A stretch of 64,000 nt of DNA from Acetobacter lambici (GTDB lineage Bacteria > Pseudomonadota > Alphaproteobacteria > Acetobacterales > Acetobacteraceae): NCBI RefSeq assembly GCF_011516885.1, contig NZ_WOTD01000009.1, positions 1-64,000 of the forward strand, in the 5' to 3' direction. This document shows positions 38,394 through 45,858 of this stretch, piece by piece; the first letter of the stretch is position 1, and each line of letters begins with the position of its first letter. The notes under the pieces are model-generated. The model saw only the letters and a program-made list of their open reading frames with translations, was not told where the DNA came from and ran no database searches. Both the position numbers and the translations under genes were made by a program.

Positions 38394-38927
38394 TCAGTCG
38401 TTTTTGCCAAAGACCGGACGCGTGCTTTCAAACAGGAACCATGTGCGGCGCTCTGTTTCGTCAATCCAGTTTTCCAGCAGGCTGGCGGTGGCTACGTCGT
38501 GCGCATCATCACACAGGTCATGCACCGCGCGCAGGCGTCTGGTCAGGGTCAGGTTGTCCTCACGCAGTTCGGCCAGCATGTCCTCGGGGGTCACGTAGAG
38601 CGCGTCATTATCCAAAATGGCGGTCTTGCGGCCGATCTCCCCAATGGAGTGGAGTGTTGTGCCGCCAATTTTGCGCGCACGCTCGGCCATGGGATCGGTC
38701 ATGGCAAAAATCTGCTGGCTCTGCTCGTCCAGCAGCAGGTGGTAGTCACGGAAGTGGCGGCCACTCATATGCCAGTGGAAGTTCTTGGTTTTGATGTACA
38801 GGGCGAACACATCGGCCAGAACCTCGGCCAGACCAGCCGCAACAGCCTTGACCTTGTCGGCCTTCAGGTCTGTGGGGGTGCCAAGATATTCCTTGATGTG
38901 GAGTTCCGAAGCATTGGGTTTGGTCAT
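38394..38927 (-). CDS. dps: DNA protection during starvation protein Dps
   Basis: A 177-residue ferritin-like protein that forms dodecamers, oxidises Fe2+ with H2O2 and shields DNA. The ferroxidase motif spans NFHWHMSGRHFRDYHLLLDE, followed by DPMAERARKIGG, with a last helix LLENWIDETERRTWFLFES. The length and motif order are those of the Dps family. It is convergent with aspD. A heptamer tandem repeat lies about 190 bp upstream of its start. Confidence 0.95.
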   Translation of the reverse strand: MTKPNASELHIKEYLGTPTDLKADKVKAVAAGLAEVLADVFALYIKTKNFHWHMSGRHFRDYHLLLDEQSQQIFAMTDPMAERARKIGGTTLHSIGEIGRKTAILDNDALYVTPEDMLAELREDNLTLTRRLRAVHDLCDDAHDVATASLLENWIDETERRTWFLFESTRPVFGKND

Positions 38928-39120
38928 GGGAATGCCAGCCTTTCCAATAAATGTCAGTCTGCGGACCGAGGAGTTCCTCCGCCGCTACACTCAACGTGGA
39001 AAGCGCGTGCGCAGATGCAACCCCGCATGGGCAAAGACTCCGGCTCTCACATAAACGTGACAAACCCGTAACCCCACCCCGCCAGACTTTTGCCTTGCCC
39101 CCGGCCTGTGCGTAGGTGCT

Positions 39121-39169
39121 GCACGGAGCACGGAGCACGGAGCACGGAGCACGGAGCACGGAGCACGGA
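39121..39169. repeat. Perfect heptanucleotide tandem repeat, seven copies
   Basis: GCACGGA is repeated seven times exactly, between dps (reading left) and the 3' end of gpsA. Like the octamer at 17355 it lies outside supported genes, has a frame-breaking period and is perfectly homogeneous. Confidence 0.96.
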
Positions 39170-39190
39170 GTGTTCGGGGTGGTGGGTTGG

Positions 39191-40153
39191 TTACACCTCG
39201 CTTTTAAGCGGGCGGCTGAGCAGGCTGTGTGTGGCCTGGGCCAACGTGATCTGCCCTTCCATAAAGGCGGCAATGCAGTCGGTAATGGGGGTTTCCACCC
39301 CATGTGCGCGGGCAAGGGCTTGCAGAGCGGCAGCCGTTGTAACCCCTTCGGCCACGCCGGGCAGGCTGTTCAGTGCTGTGTGGGTGGTCATGCCCTGCCC
39401 CAGTGCCAGACCCATCTGATAATTGCGAGAGGAGGCTCCGGTGCAGGTCAGCAGCAGATCCCCCAACCCCGCAAGGCCTGCCAGTGTTGCGGCCTGCCCG
39501 CCAAGGGCAATGGCCAGCCGGGTTATTTCGGCCAGCCCACGGGTAATCAGGGCAGCGCGGGCGTTCTCGCCCAGACCTGCGCCAATGGTCACGCCGGAGG
39601 CCACGGCAATAACATTCTTGGCGGCAGCCCCCAGTTGCACCCCCACACAGTCCGTACTGGCATAAAGGCGGAACAGGGGGGTGGACAGCAGGCTGCTCAG
39701 GCTTTGTGCCCGCGCGGCATCGGGGGCGGCCAGCACAGCGGCAGCGGGCAGGCCCGCGGCAATTTCACGCGCAAAGTTGGGGCCGCACAGCACGGCACCG
39801 GGCACATCGGGGCGTTCGCGCGCCAGAATATCCAGCGGAAAAGCCAATGTTTTGCGCTCTATGCCCTTGCAGCACAGTATGGCGGCAACGCCTGCGGGCA
39901 GCATGGGCAGGACGGAGGCCAGATACTGCGTGGGCACCGCCACCAGAACACAGCGTGGTGCAACCTGTGGCAGTGTGGAGCAGGGGTGAATGGTGGGGGG
40001 GAGCGGGTAGTCCGGCAGGCGCGGCATGGCCCCGTTGGGTAGGGTCTGCGCGTTGCGCGCCCACAGGTACACCGGCACTCCGGTGCGCGTGGCGTGCAGG
40101 GCCAGTGCAGTGCCCCATGCCCCCCCGCCCAATACAAAAACAGGATCGCTCAT
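39191..40153 (-). CDS. gpsA: Glycerol-3-phosphate dehydrogenase [NAD(P)+]
   Basis: A 320-residue cytoplasmic enzyme that reduces dihydroxyacetone phosphate to sn-glycerol 3-phosphate for phospholipid synthesis. Hallmarks: the Rossmann loop FVLGGGAWGTALALHA, the LCGPNFAREIAAGLPAA block, the catalytic Lys in LGAAAKNVIAVASG, and GLGDLLLTCTGASSRN. The ATG at 40153 opens the Rossmann fold; a TTG start at 40189 would add 12 residues. The 3' end abuts the heptamer repeat. Confidence 0.95.
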   Translation of the reverse strand: MSDPVFVLGGGAWGTALALHATRTGVPVYLWARNAQTLPNGAMPRLPDYPLPPTIHPCSTLPQVAPRCVLVAVPTQYLASVLPMLPAGVAAILCCKGIERKTLAFPLDILARERPDVPGAVLCGPNFAREIAAGLPAAAVLAAPDAARAQSLSSLLSTPLFRLYASTDCVGVQLGAAAKNVIAVASGVTIGAGLGENARAALITRGLAEITRLAIALGGQAATLAGLAGLGDLLLTCTGASSRNYQMGLALGQGMTTHTALNSLPGVAEGVTTAAALQALARAHGVETPITDCIAAFMEGQITLAQATHSLLSRPLKSEV

Positions 40154-40236
40154 ATCCGCATCGGTGCCAGAAGCCCGGCTCCTGCGCAAGCGTGGGAAAG
40201 GTGGGGGTGGCAGGTGTTGGTCGGGCGTGCTGGTAT

Positions 40237-40473
40237 TCAGGCGGAGGCTGCCAGAGCCACACCCTGCTGGCGTGCCGCATGGGCGGCCAGTTCAGCCTGC
40301 TGGATGTGCCTTAGCTTGGCTTCACGCAGCAGGCACACAACGCCTTTAACGCAGTTGCCGCACTGGGCCTTGCATCCACGCGCGGCATAAATCTCACGCG
40401 GGTGGTTTGCGCCATCGGCCACGGCGGCTTCAACGTCTTTATGAGTCAGTAGGTTGCAGGAGCAGACAACCAT
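40237..40473 (-). CDS. bfd: Bacterioferritin-associated ferredoxin-like [2Fe-2S] protein
   Basis: A 78-residue protein. Four cysteines at positions 4, 6, 38 and 41 (VVCSCNLL and CGNC) match the Bfd ligand spacing exactly, so it should bind a [2Fe-2S] cluster and pass electrons to bacterioferritin to release iron. Extra cysteines at 34 and 47 are unusual. The C-terminal 30 residues extend beyond typical Bfd and are Ala/Gln-rich. A GAGGTG ribosome site precedes the ATG and a Fur-box-like sequence lies 47 bp upstream. No bacterioferritin gene is in the window. Confidence 0.87.
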   Translation of the reverse strand: MVVCSCNLLTHKDVEAAVADGANHPREIYAARGCKAQCGNCVKGVVCLLREAKLRHIQQAELAAHAARQQGVALAASA

Positions 40474-40519
40474 TACTTTGCACCTCAAGATTGCGAGTCT
40501 GATCCTACTCAACCATAAA

Positions 40520-40534
40520 TGAGAATTAGTCGCA
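40520..40534 (-). promoter_or_regulatory. Fur-box-like site upstream of bfd
   Basis: TGAGAATTAGTCGCA matches 10 of 14 informative bases of the 7-1-7 Fur consensus (TGATAATNATTATCA), with the left arm at six of seven. Its position, 47 bp before bfd, suits iron repression. A 9-bp direct repeat TGCGCATAT lies just upstream (40543-40560). Confidence 0.42.
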
Positions 40535-40632
40535 ATACTTTCTGCGCATATTGCGCATATCGTGTGCTGGACGCCTCCAAAAAGTGATCGGGGGAAGGGG
40601 CTCGGCCCCCAGTTCCACGGTCGCGCGTGGGG

Positions 40633-41136
40633 TCAACCCCGGTGGGGGAGGGGGAAGAGCCGGTCGTAAGCCATGTTGAACAAAAAGGCGTAGGCCAGAT
40701 AAAACAGGGCGAGCGAGAGCGAGAGCGGCAGTGTGGCAACCATGGAGGCATGGGTGTACAGCGCAATGCCCGGCACAAGTGCGAGCTGCAACCCTGCCTC
40801 GAACACCAGAGTATGCACCACGCGCACCCGCATGGTCTTGCGCGTGGTGTGGTAAAGGCGGCCCATCACCCGGTCAAAGGCAATGTTGTACAGGTAGTTC
40901 CACACCATGGCGGTTATGGCGCTGCCAATGCCAATAACGCCCATGGCGGATTCGTGCAGGCCAAACAGGGCGCTGCCAGAGGGAATGGTAATGGCCAGCG
41001 CAAAGGCCTCAAACAACAGAACATGGCGCAGGCGGTCCATGCCCGAGCGCATGGGCACCGCAGGTGGGGCGGCTTGCGTTGCGGGTTGCCCTGCCGTGCT
41101 CAGGGCCGTGGGGTGGGTGGAGGAGTAAGTTGACAT
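40633..41136 (-). CDS. PACE-family efflux transporter (AceI-like)
   Basis: A 167-residue membrane protein with four helices in two BTP (bacterial transmembrane pair) halves. The signatures are visible: HVLLFEAFALAITIP, WNYLYNIAFDRVMG, RVVHTLVFEAGLQLALVPGI and FNMAYDRLFP. PACE pumps export biocides such as chlorhexidine and acriflavine, and short diamines are proposed natural substrates. The first 30 residues are a hydrophilic extension. It is divergent from a LysR gene, the arrangement known for AceI and its regulator AceR. A diamine role would fit the amine dehydrogenase cluster 1 kb away, but this is inference. Confidence 0.88.
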   Translation of the reverse strand: MSTYSSTHPTALSTAGQPATQAAPPAVPMRSGMDRLRHVLLFEAFALAITIPSGSALFGLHESAMGVIGIGSAITAMVWNYLYNIAFDRVMGRLYHTTRKTMRVRVVHTLVFEAGLQLALVPGIALYTHASMVATLPLSLSLALFYLAYAFLFNMAYDRLFPLPHRG

Positions 41137-41145
41137 GGCGGCAAT

Positions 41146-41185
41146 CTATCGCGCCTGATAGTAAAGAAAAGATGGAACCTATCAG
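41146..41185. promoter_or_regulatory. Triple half-site operator between PACE and LysR genes
   Basis: Three related half-sites occur in the 61-bp spacer: CTATC (41146-41150), CTGATAG (41155-41161) and CTATCAG (41179-41185). The last two form a perfect 7-bp inverted repeat with 17 bp between. This is the layout of a LysR recognition plus activation site. Confidence 0.6.
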
Positions 41186-41197
41186 AAAAACAGATGG

Positions 41198-42085
41198 ATG
41201 AACGTTTCTCTCGAACAGCTTGAAGCCTTTGTGGCCACGGTGGATGCCGGGTCTTTTTCTGCTGCGGCCCGCGCGCTGGGGCGGGCGCAGTCGGCCATAA
41301 GCACGCATGTGGCCAATCTGGAGGTGGACCTTGGGGTGGTCCTGTTCGTGCGCACGGGGCGCACCCCGGTGCTGAGCGTGGATGGCGAACGCCTGCTGCG
41401 TGAGGCCCGCGTGGTGCTGGACCGGCGCGAACATCTGATAGGCGTTGCCCGCTCGCTGGAAAGCGGGGTGGAGAACAAACTGGTTGTCGCCATAGACGAA
41501 CTATACCCAGAACACGCCCTTGGCCCGGTTTTTGCCGAGTTCGCACAGGCCTTCCCTCATGTGGAAATGGAAATCCTGTTCCCGCTCATGGAGGATGTGG
41601 GCCAGCTTGTGCGTGATGGCGCGGCCCAGCTTGGCGTTATGTGGCAGCAGCACCGCATGCCGCCCGAGCTTGCGTTCCGCACCATTGGGCGGGTGCCGCT
41701 CAAACTGGTGTGCGGGCGCAACCACCCGCTCGCACAAGGTGGCCCCGTGGCGTGGGAGGACCTTAAACGCCACCGCCAGATTCTGGTGGCTGCGCGTGGG
41801 CGCGAGCGTGAGCGGCATTACCTGCGCGTGGCGGGGGAGGTCTGGTGGGTGGAAAGCCACTGGGTCATTCTGGAACTGGTGCGCCACGGCATAGGCTGGG
41901 CCTTTGTGTCCGACCATGTTCTGGCGGCCTCCCCCGCAGCGCCCGATATAGTTGCACTTGAGCAACAATTTGATGCCGGGGACCGTCTGGTGCCTCTTGC
42001 GGTGGTCTGGCACGCCAAGGGTTCGCACGGGGTTGCTGCGCGGTGGCTTTTGCAACGATTCTTCAAAAAAGAAGGGAATTTCTAG
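41198..42085 (+). CDS. LysR-family regulator, probably of the PACE pump
   Basis: A 295-residue LysR protein. The HTH is LEAFVATVDAGSFSAAARAL then AQSAISTHVANLEVDLGVVL; the effector domain begins near ENKLVVAIDELYPEHALGPV. It starts 61 bp from the divergent PACE gene, matching the AceR/AceI pairing. An overlapping ATG four bases upstream is out of frame. It could also influence the mau operon, which begins 140 bp downstream on the same strand. Confidence 0.9.
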   Translation: MNVSLEQLEAFVATVDAGSFSAAARALGRAQSAISTHVANLEVDLGVVLFVRTGRTPVLSVDGERLLREARVVLDRREHLIGVARSLESGVENKLVVAIDELYPEHALGPVFAEFAQAFPHVEMEILFPLMEDVGQLVRDGAAQLGVMWQQHRMPPELAFRTIGRVPLKLVCGRNHPLAQGGPVAWEDLKRHRQILVAARGRERERHYLRVAGEVWWVESHWVILELVRHGIGWAFVSDHVLAASPAAPDIVALEQQFDAGDRLVPLAVVWHAKGSHGVAARWLLQRFFKKEGNF

Positions 42086-42123
42086 ACTGGAGGGGGGAGC
42101 TTCGGCCGACCGATCCGCAGTTG

Positions 42124-42139
42124 TGTCGGGTTCCCGACA
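42124..42139. promoter_or_regulatory. Perfect palindrome upstream of the mau operon
   Basis: TGTCGGG-TT-CCCGACA is a 7-2-7 inverted repeat ending 18 bp before the putative -35 element of mauB. An activator could bind there; as RNA it would form a hairpin ending the lysR transcript, although no T tract follows directly. Confidence 0.5.
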
Positions 42140-42157
42140 TGTGTCTTTAATTTTGTG

Positions 42158-42185
42158 TTGAAAAGGCAACAGTAACGGCTATGAT
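42158..42185 (+). promoter_or_regulatory. Candidate sigma-70 promoter of the mau operon
   Basis: TTGAAA at 42158-42163 and TATGAT at 42180-42185 are separated by 16 bp, giving a start near 42192 and a leader of about 34 nt before mauB. Confidence 0.5.
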
Positions 42186-42225
42186 ACGAAAATCCTGATG
42201 GAAACGAGAGAAAAAACAGGTCTGC

Positions 42226-43422
42226 ATGTCCGTTCTTAGCCCCCGCAAATCATGGCTTGGCCTGCTTCTTGGCAGTGCGGCCTTTTTTTCAGCAGCCACC
42301 GTTCAGGCCGCCGAACCCGTCCTGCAAACCGAGCAGAGCGACGTGGTCACCCTAAAGCCCTACAGCCCCCACACCATTTTGGTGGAAGACGCGGTTTACA
42401 CCCATAACAAGGATGGCCGTGTGGATGTGGTGGACGCCGACCGTGGCGTTCTGCTGGGCATGGTGCAGGCCGCCTACAACCCCAACGTGGTGCTCACCCC
42501 CGACGCCAGCCACTTTTATGTGGGGGAAACCACATGGGAGCGCGGCAATCGTGGCGCGCGCAATGACCTGCTGGCCGAATACGATGCCCAGACGCTCAAG
42601 CTCACGGCGGACGAAAAACTGCCCTCGCGCGCGCTGGTTACGCCCAAGCGCAACAATCTGGCCATCAGTGCCGATGGCGCACGGGTCTATGTGTACCAGA
42701 TGAGCCCCGCCAATGCGGTGGAAGTGGTGGACACAAAGGAACACAAGGTTACCCATACGGTGGAAATCCCCGGTTGCGCACTGGCCTACGCCTGGGGCAA
42801 TGCCGGTTTTTCTTCCCTGTGTGGTGATGGTACGCTGAGCAATGTCAGCATCGAGGCCGATGGCAAAGCCAGTGTAACCCACAGCACTGCGTTCTTTGAG
42901 CCCGATAAAGACGGTATTTTTGAACAAAGCCCCAGTGTGGCCAAAGACGGCGCAACGTATTTTATCAGCTATAGCGGCAAGGTTTACCCAACCACCCTGT
43001 CCGCCAATAGTGTTGTGCAACCTGCATGGTCCTTGCAGGAAGGGGCCGGGCTTAAACCCGCATCCGATGCCACCGCACCGTTTGAGGTCACATGGCGTCC
43101 GGGTGGGTGGCAGATGTCCGCCCTGCACAAAGAGGCACACGAACTGTACGTGCTCATGCACCGTGGCACCTTCTGGACCCATAAGGATGCAGGGACCGAG
43201 GTATGGGTGTACAACACGGACACGCACAAGCGGATCCGCCGCATGCCGCTCAAGGTCGCCAGCACCATGGTTGGCATCACGCAGGATGCGGCTCCTTTGA
43301 TGTTTACGGCGGATGAGGAAGGGAACTTCTTTATCTCCGACGCCCGCACCGGCAAGCTGTTGCGGACCATGAAAGGGCTTGGCACGTCTTTAATTTTCAC
43401 GGTTGCGCCGGGTGAAGGATGA
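42226..43422 (+). CDS. mauB: Amine dehydrogenase large (heavy) subunit MauB-like
   Basis: A 398-residue periplasmic beta-propeller subunit of a TTQ amine dehydrogenase. It has a signal peptide (WLGLLLGSAAFFSAATVQAA) and family blocks such as KPYSPHTILVEDAVYTHNKD, GMVQAAYNPNVVLTPDASHF, YVGETTWERGNRGARND and HKEAHELYVLMHRGTFWTHK. The dehydrogenase is a heterotetramer with MauA. Its stop overlaps the mauE start (ATGA). The sequence is related to both methylamine and aromatic amine dehydrogenases, so the exact amine is open. Confidence 0.92.
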   Translation: MSVLSPRKSWLGLLLGSAAFFSAATVQAAEPVLQTEQSDVVTLKPYSPHTILVEDAVYTHNKDGRVDVVDADRGVLLGMVQAAYNPNVVLTPDASHFYVGETTWERGNRGARNDLLAEYDAQTLKLTADEKLPSRALVTPKRNNLAISADGARVYVYQMSPANAVEVVDTKEHKVTHTVEIPGCALAYAWGNAGFSSLCGDGTLSNVSIEADGKASVTHSTAFFEPDKDGIFEQSPSVAKDGATYFISYSGKVYPTTLSANSVVQPAWSLQEGAGLKPASDATAPFEVTWRPGGWQMSALHKEAHELYVLMHRGTFWTHKDAGTEVWVYNTDTHKRIRRMPLKVASTMVGITQDAAPLMFTADEEGNFFISDARTGKLLRTMKGLGTSLIFTVAPGEG

Positions 43423-44009
43423 GCCTTCAGGCGTCAGTCTCCGTGGTGCCTGTATGGTGCGCTGAGGCAGGGCAACTGGTTGCGGCTTTGTGTGCTGGTG
43501 GCGTGGGTGCGCTGTTTCTGGTCGCCGGTGTTGCCAAACTGCGTGCGCATGACACGTTTTTGGGCACATTGGCCGCATACCGTCTGCTACCGGACTGGTC
43601 TTACGAAAGTGCGGCATGGGCGCTTGCCCTGTCCGAAACTGGCGTAGCTATCCTGCTGTTTTCAGGTATCGGGGCGTCTGCTGGTAGCATTGCGGCGGCA
43701 ACTTTGCTGGTCGTGTTTGCTTGCGCCATGGGCATGAACGTGCTGCGTGGGCGCACGGACCTGTCCTGTGGTTGCACGCCCGGTGTTGCCGGTCAAAAGC
43801 TTTCATGGGCGGTAGTGCTGCGTACGCTGGCCTGTGCCGGGGTTGCTCTTGTGCCGTATGTGGGCCTTGCGTTCGGGCATGGGGTTCTGCCTCTGGTCTG
43901 GGGGCAGGGTGTTGTGGGGGGTGTGTGCGTGTACCTGTTGTGGCAGGCCATGCAGGTGCTCCCGCCGGTGCAGGTGCCCGGTTCGGCAGGGCAGGAGCAC
44001 GGAGCATGA
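43419..44009 (+). CDS. mauE: Methylamine utilization protein MauE
   Basis: A 196-residue membrane protein with four to five helices. MauE is needed to form the disulfide-rich small subunit and is related to DoxX/VKOR-like membrane proteins. The conserved opening (GALFLVAGVAKLRAHDTFLG) and the Cys-containing loop GRTDLSCGCTPG are present. It overlaps mauB and mauD by 4 bp on each side, so the three are translationally coupled. Confidence 0.88.
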   Translation: MSLQASVSVVPVWCAEAGQLVAALCAGGVGALFLVAGVAKLRAHDTFLGTLAAYRLLPDWSYESAAWALALSETGVAILLFSGIGASAGSIAAATLLVVFACAMGMNVLRGRTDLSCGCTPGVAGQKLSWAVVLRTLACAGVALVPYVGLAFGHGVLPLVWGQGVVGGVCVYLLWQAMQVLPPVQVPGSAGQEHGA

Positions 44010-44611
44010 TCGTTCTGCTTTACGTGTGGCAGGCGGTTCTTGTGCTGCTGGTGCTGGTGCTTGCCGTGGTGCTGGTCGCACTGGCCCGCCAGATTGGTGT
44101 GCTGCACGAACGGCTTGCCCCACTGGGGGATCAGGAGGTCAAGCCCGGTCTGGATGTGGGGCAGGTTGTTCCGCGTCTGATCCTGCACACGCTTGATGGC
44201 GCGCCCTTTACCGTGGGGGATGTGCTTCCCGCAGGCCGCAGGCAGCTTTTGCTGTTTGTGGCGGCGGAGTGCCCTGTGTGCAAACGGGTTTCCCCCATTG
44301 CGCGCCAGATTGCTGCCGAACGCGGGCTGGACCTTGTGTTTGTGGGGGACGGTCCCGAGCCCGAACTGAAAGCCATGCAGCAGGCCCGACCAGAAATGCA
44401 GGGCGTGCCCCTTGTGACCGGGGTTGAACTGGCTCTGGTCCTTCAGATCAATCGTATGCCATCCGTGGTGCTGCTTGATGAGCGCGGCACCATACTGGCC
44501 AAAAAACTTGTTAATACCCGCCGGCAGATTGAAGGGGTGCTGGACGGCGTGGCCTCCACCCACCCCGCAGCGCCAGCCGATACAGGAGCGAATGCGCATG
44601 TTGCCTTCTGA
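44006..44611 (+). CDS. mauD: Methylamine dehydrogenase accessory protein MauD (thioredoxin-like)
   Basis: A 201-residue thioredoxin-fold protein with an N-terminal membrane anchor (YVWQAVLVLLVLVLAVVLVA). The active site is ECPVCKRVSP, an intact CxxC. MauD is thought to catalyse formation or isomerisation of the six disulfides of the small subunit in the periplasm. The start is set by an ATGA overlap with mauE and the GGAGCACGGAGC ribosome site. A second MauD-like gene with an altered active site occurs at 47254. Confidence 0.9.
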   Translation: MIVLLYVWQAVLVLLVLVLAVVLVALARQIGVLHERLAPLGDQEVKPGLDVGQVVPRLILHTLDGAPFTVGDVLPAGRRQLLLFVAAECPVCKRVSPIARQIAAERGLDLVFVGDGPEPELKAMQQARPEMQGVPLVTGVELALVLQINRMPSVVLLDERGTILAKKLVNTRRQIEGVLDGVASTHPAAPADTGANAHVAF

Positions 44612-45188
44612 ACACACTCAAAAAACGGAACAGGGCGTGTCCCTGTTCGACCGTCTGACTGAATCCGTGCTGCGCCATTTTGCAGGCCGCACGTCCCGCC
44701 GTGGTGTGGTGGCCCGTCTGGGTGGGCTTGCGGCGGCTGTGCCGCTGTTCCCCCTGCTGCCGGTCAGCCGTGCTTCGGCCGCAACGTCTGCCGCGGGCAA
44801 GGTTGCATCCAAAGCCCCAACGCCGTTTGGGGCCAAGGCGCAGGTCAAGGACCCCAATGCGTGCGATTACTGGCGTTACTGCGCCATTGACGGCAATCTT
44901 TGCACCTCCTGTGGTGGTGGTGTGCATAGCTGCCCGCCGGGTACGGCACCGTCCCCCACATCGTGGATCGGGAGCTGCTACAACCCGCAGGATGGCAATT
45001 CCTACATGATTGCCTACCGTGACTGCTGTGGTCAGGATTCGTGTAACGAGGTGACCTGCCTTGGCACGGATGGCGACCAGCCTTCCTACCGCCCCATGGC
45101 CAATAACGACATTATCTGGTGCTTTGGCACCGGCACGTCGGAAATGTATAACTGCTCCACCGCAGCCGTGATCGGGAAAGCCTCCTGA
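44598..45188 (+). CDS. mauA: Amine dehydrogenase small (light) subunit, TTQ-bearing MauA
   Basis: A 196-residue precursor of the catalytic subunit. It has a Tat-type leader (TSRRGVVARLGGLAAAVPLF). The mature part matches methylamine dehydrogenase: ACDYWRYCAIDGN, PTSWIGSCYNPQDGNSYMIA, YRDCC and NNDIIWCFG. The two tryptophans that are oxidised and cross-linked to TTQ align with Trp123 and Trp174, and exactly 12 cysteines for six disulfides are present. It oxidises a primary amine to aldehyde and ammonia. The ATG at 44598 was preferred to 44592 because AGGAG then has normal spacing. No mauG is in the window. Confidence 0.94.
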   Translation: MLPSEHTQKTEQGVSLFDRLTESVLRHFAGRTSRRGVVARLGGLAAAVPLFPLLPVSRASAATSAAGKVASKAPTPFGAKAQVKDPNACDYWRYCAIDGNLCTSCGGGVHSCPPGTAPSPTSWIGSCYNPQDGNSYMIAYRDCCGQDSCNEVTCLGTDGDQPSYRPMANNDIIWCFGTGTSEMYNCSTAAVIGKAS

Positions 45189-45190
45189 TC

Positions 45191-45688
45191 ATGCGCGCAG
45201 CGTTGTTGCGTTGTGTTCTGCCTGCCTGCGTTACGGTGCTGGCTCTTATGGCTGGTGCCGTGCGTGCCCATGCGGTGCCAGATGCCGTGGTAGGTGCGAC
45301 AACTTTAAGCCACACACAGTCGGTTTATGTTTCGCACTGTGGTGGGTGCCACGGGATAGAGGGCATATCCGGCCCGACCTTTGTGCCCATGCTGCGCAAT
45401 AGTGTGGGCAGCTTTGCCTGCACGCAGGAAGGGCGGTCCTATCTGGTGCGTGTGCCCGGTGTGTCCATGTCCCTCATCCGGGATGACCAGACACTCGCGG
45501 ATGTTATGAACTTTGTGCTGATCACGTTAGGTGGAACCAGCACACCGCCGGACTTTAAGCCCTATACGGCGGCCGAGGTGCATACGTGGCGGGCACATCC
45601 GCTCTCTGGCCCGGACTTTATGGCGTTGCGCGCACATGTGCTGGAGCGCTCGCTTGCGGCCTGCGCGCACAGACCGGGCAAGGGCTGA
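45191..45688 (+). CDS. Monoheme cytochrome c of the amine dehydrogenase operon
   Basis: A 165-residue periplasmic c-type cytochrome with a signal peptide (VTVLALMAGAVRAHA) and one haem site CGGCH at about residue 50; VPMLRN or VSMSLI could supply the axial Met. It begins 2 bp after mauA. In place of amicyanin it is the likely electron acceptor of the dehydrogenase, as the monoheme cytochrome of the aromatic amine dehydrogenase (aau) cluster is presumed to be. Confidence 0.85.
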   Translation: MRAALLRCVLPACVTVLALMAGAVRAHAVPDAVVGATTLSHTQSVYVSHCGGCHGIEGISGPTFVPMLRNSVGSFACTQEGRSYLVRVPGVSMSLIRDDQTLADVMNFVLITLGGTSTPPDFKPYTAAEVHTWRAHPLSGPDFMALRAHVLERSLAACAHRPGKG

Positions 45689-45697
45689 GCGTTACGG

Positions 45698-45723
45698 GTG
45701 CTGTGGCCCGTAGGCCACAGCAC
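45698..45723. other. Stable hairpin between the cytochrome and porin genes
   Basis: A perfect 11-bp stem GTGCTGTGGCC / GGCCACAGCAC with a CGTA loop lies 10 bp after the cytochrome stop codon. It lacks a T run, so it may stabilise the upstream mRNA or pause transcription, not terminate it. Confidence 0.5.
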
Positions 45724-45858
45724 GGACGGCAAGAGTGCCAGATGACATGAAAACTTAAAATGACTTTTGATCAGTCCTCATCCAGCCTGTACCAAGCACA
45801 AACTCTATTCACCCGCTTTGCCGGACCTTTTCGTTCTGATTTGTGGAGCTAAAAACGA

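Noticed and set aside
45698-45723. Terminator separating the mau cytochrome from the porin
   Set aside because: The stem is strong but no T run follows, so intrinsic termination is not supported; it is listed only as a hairpin.
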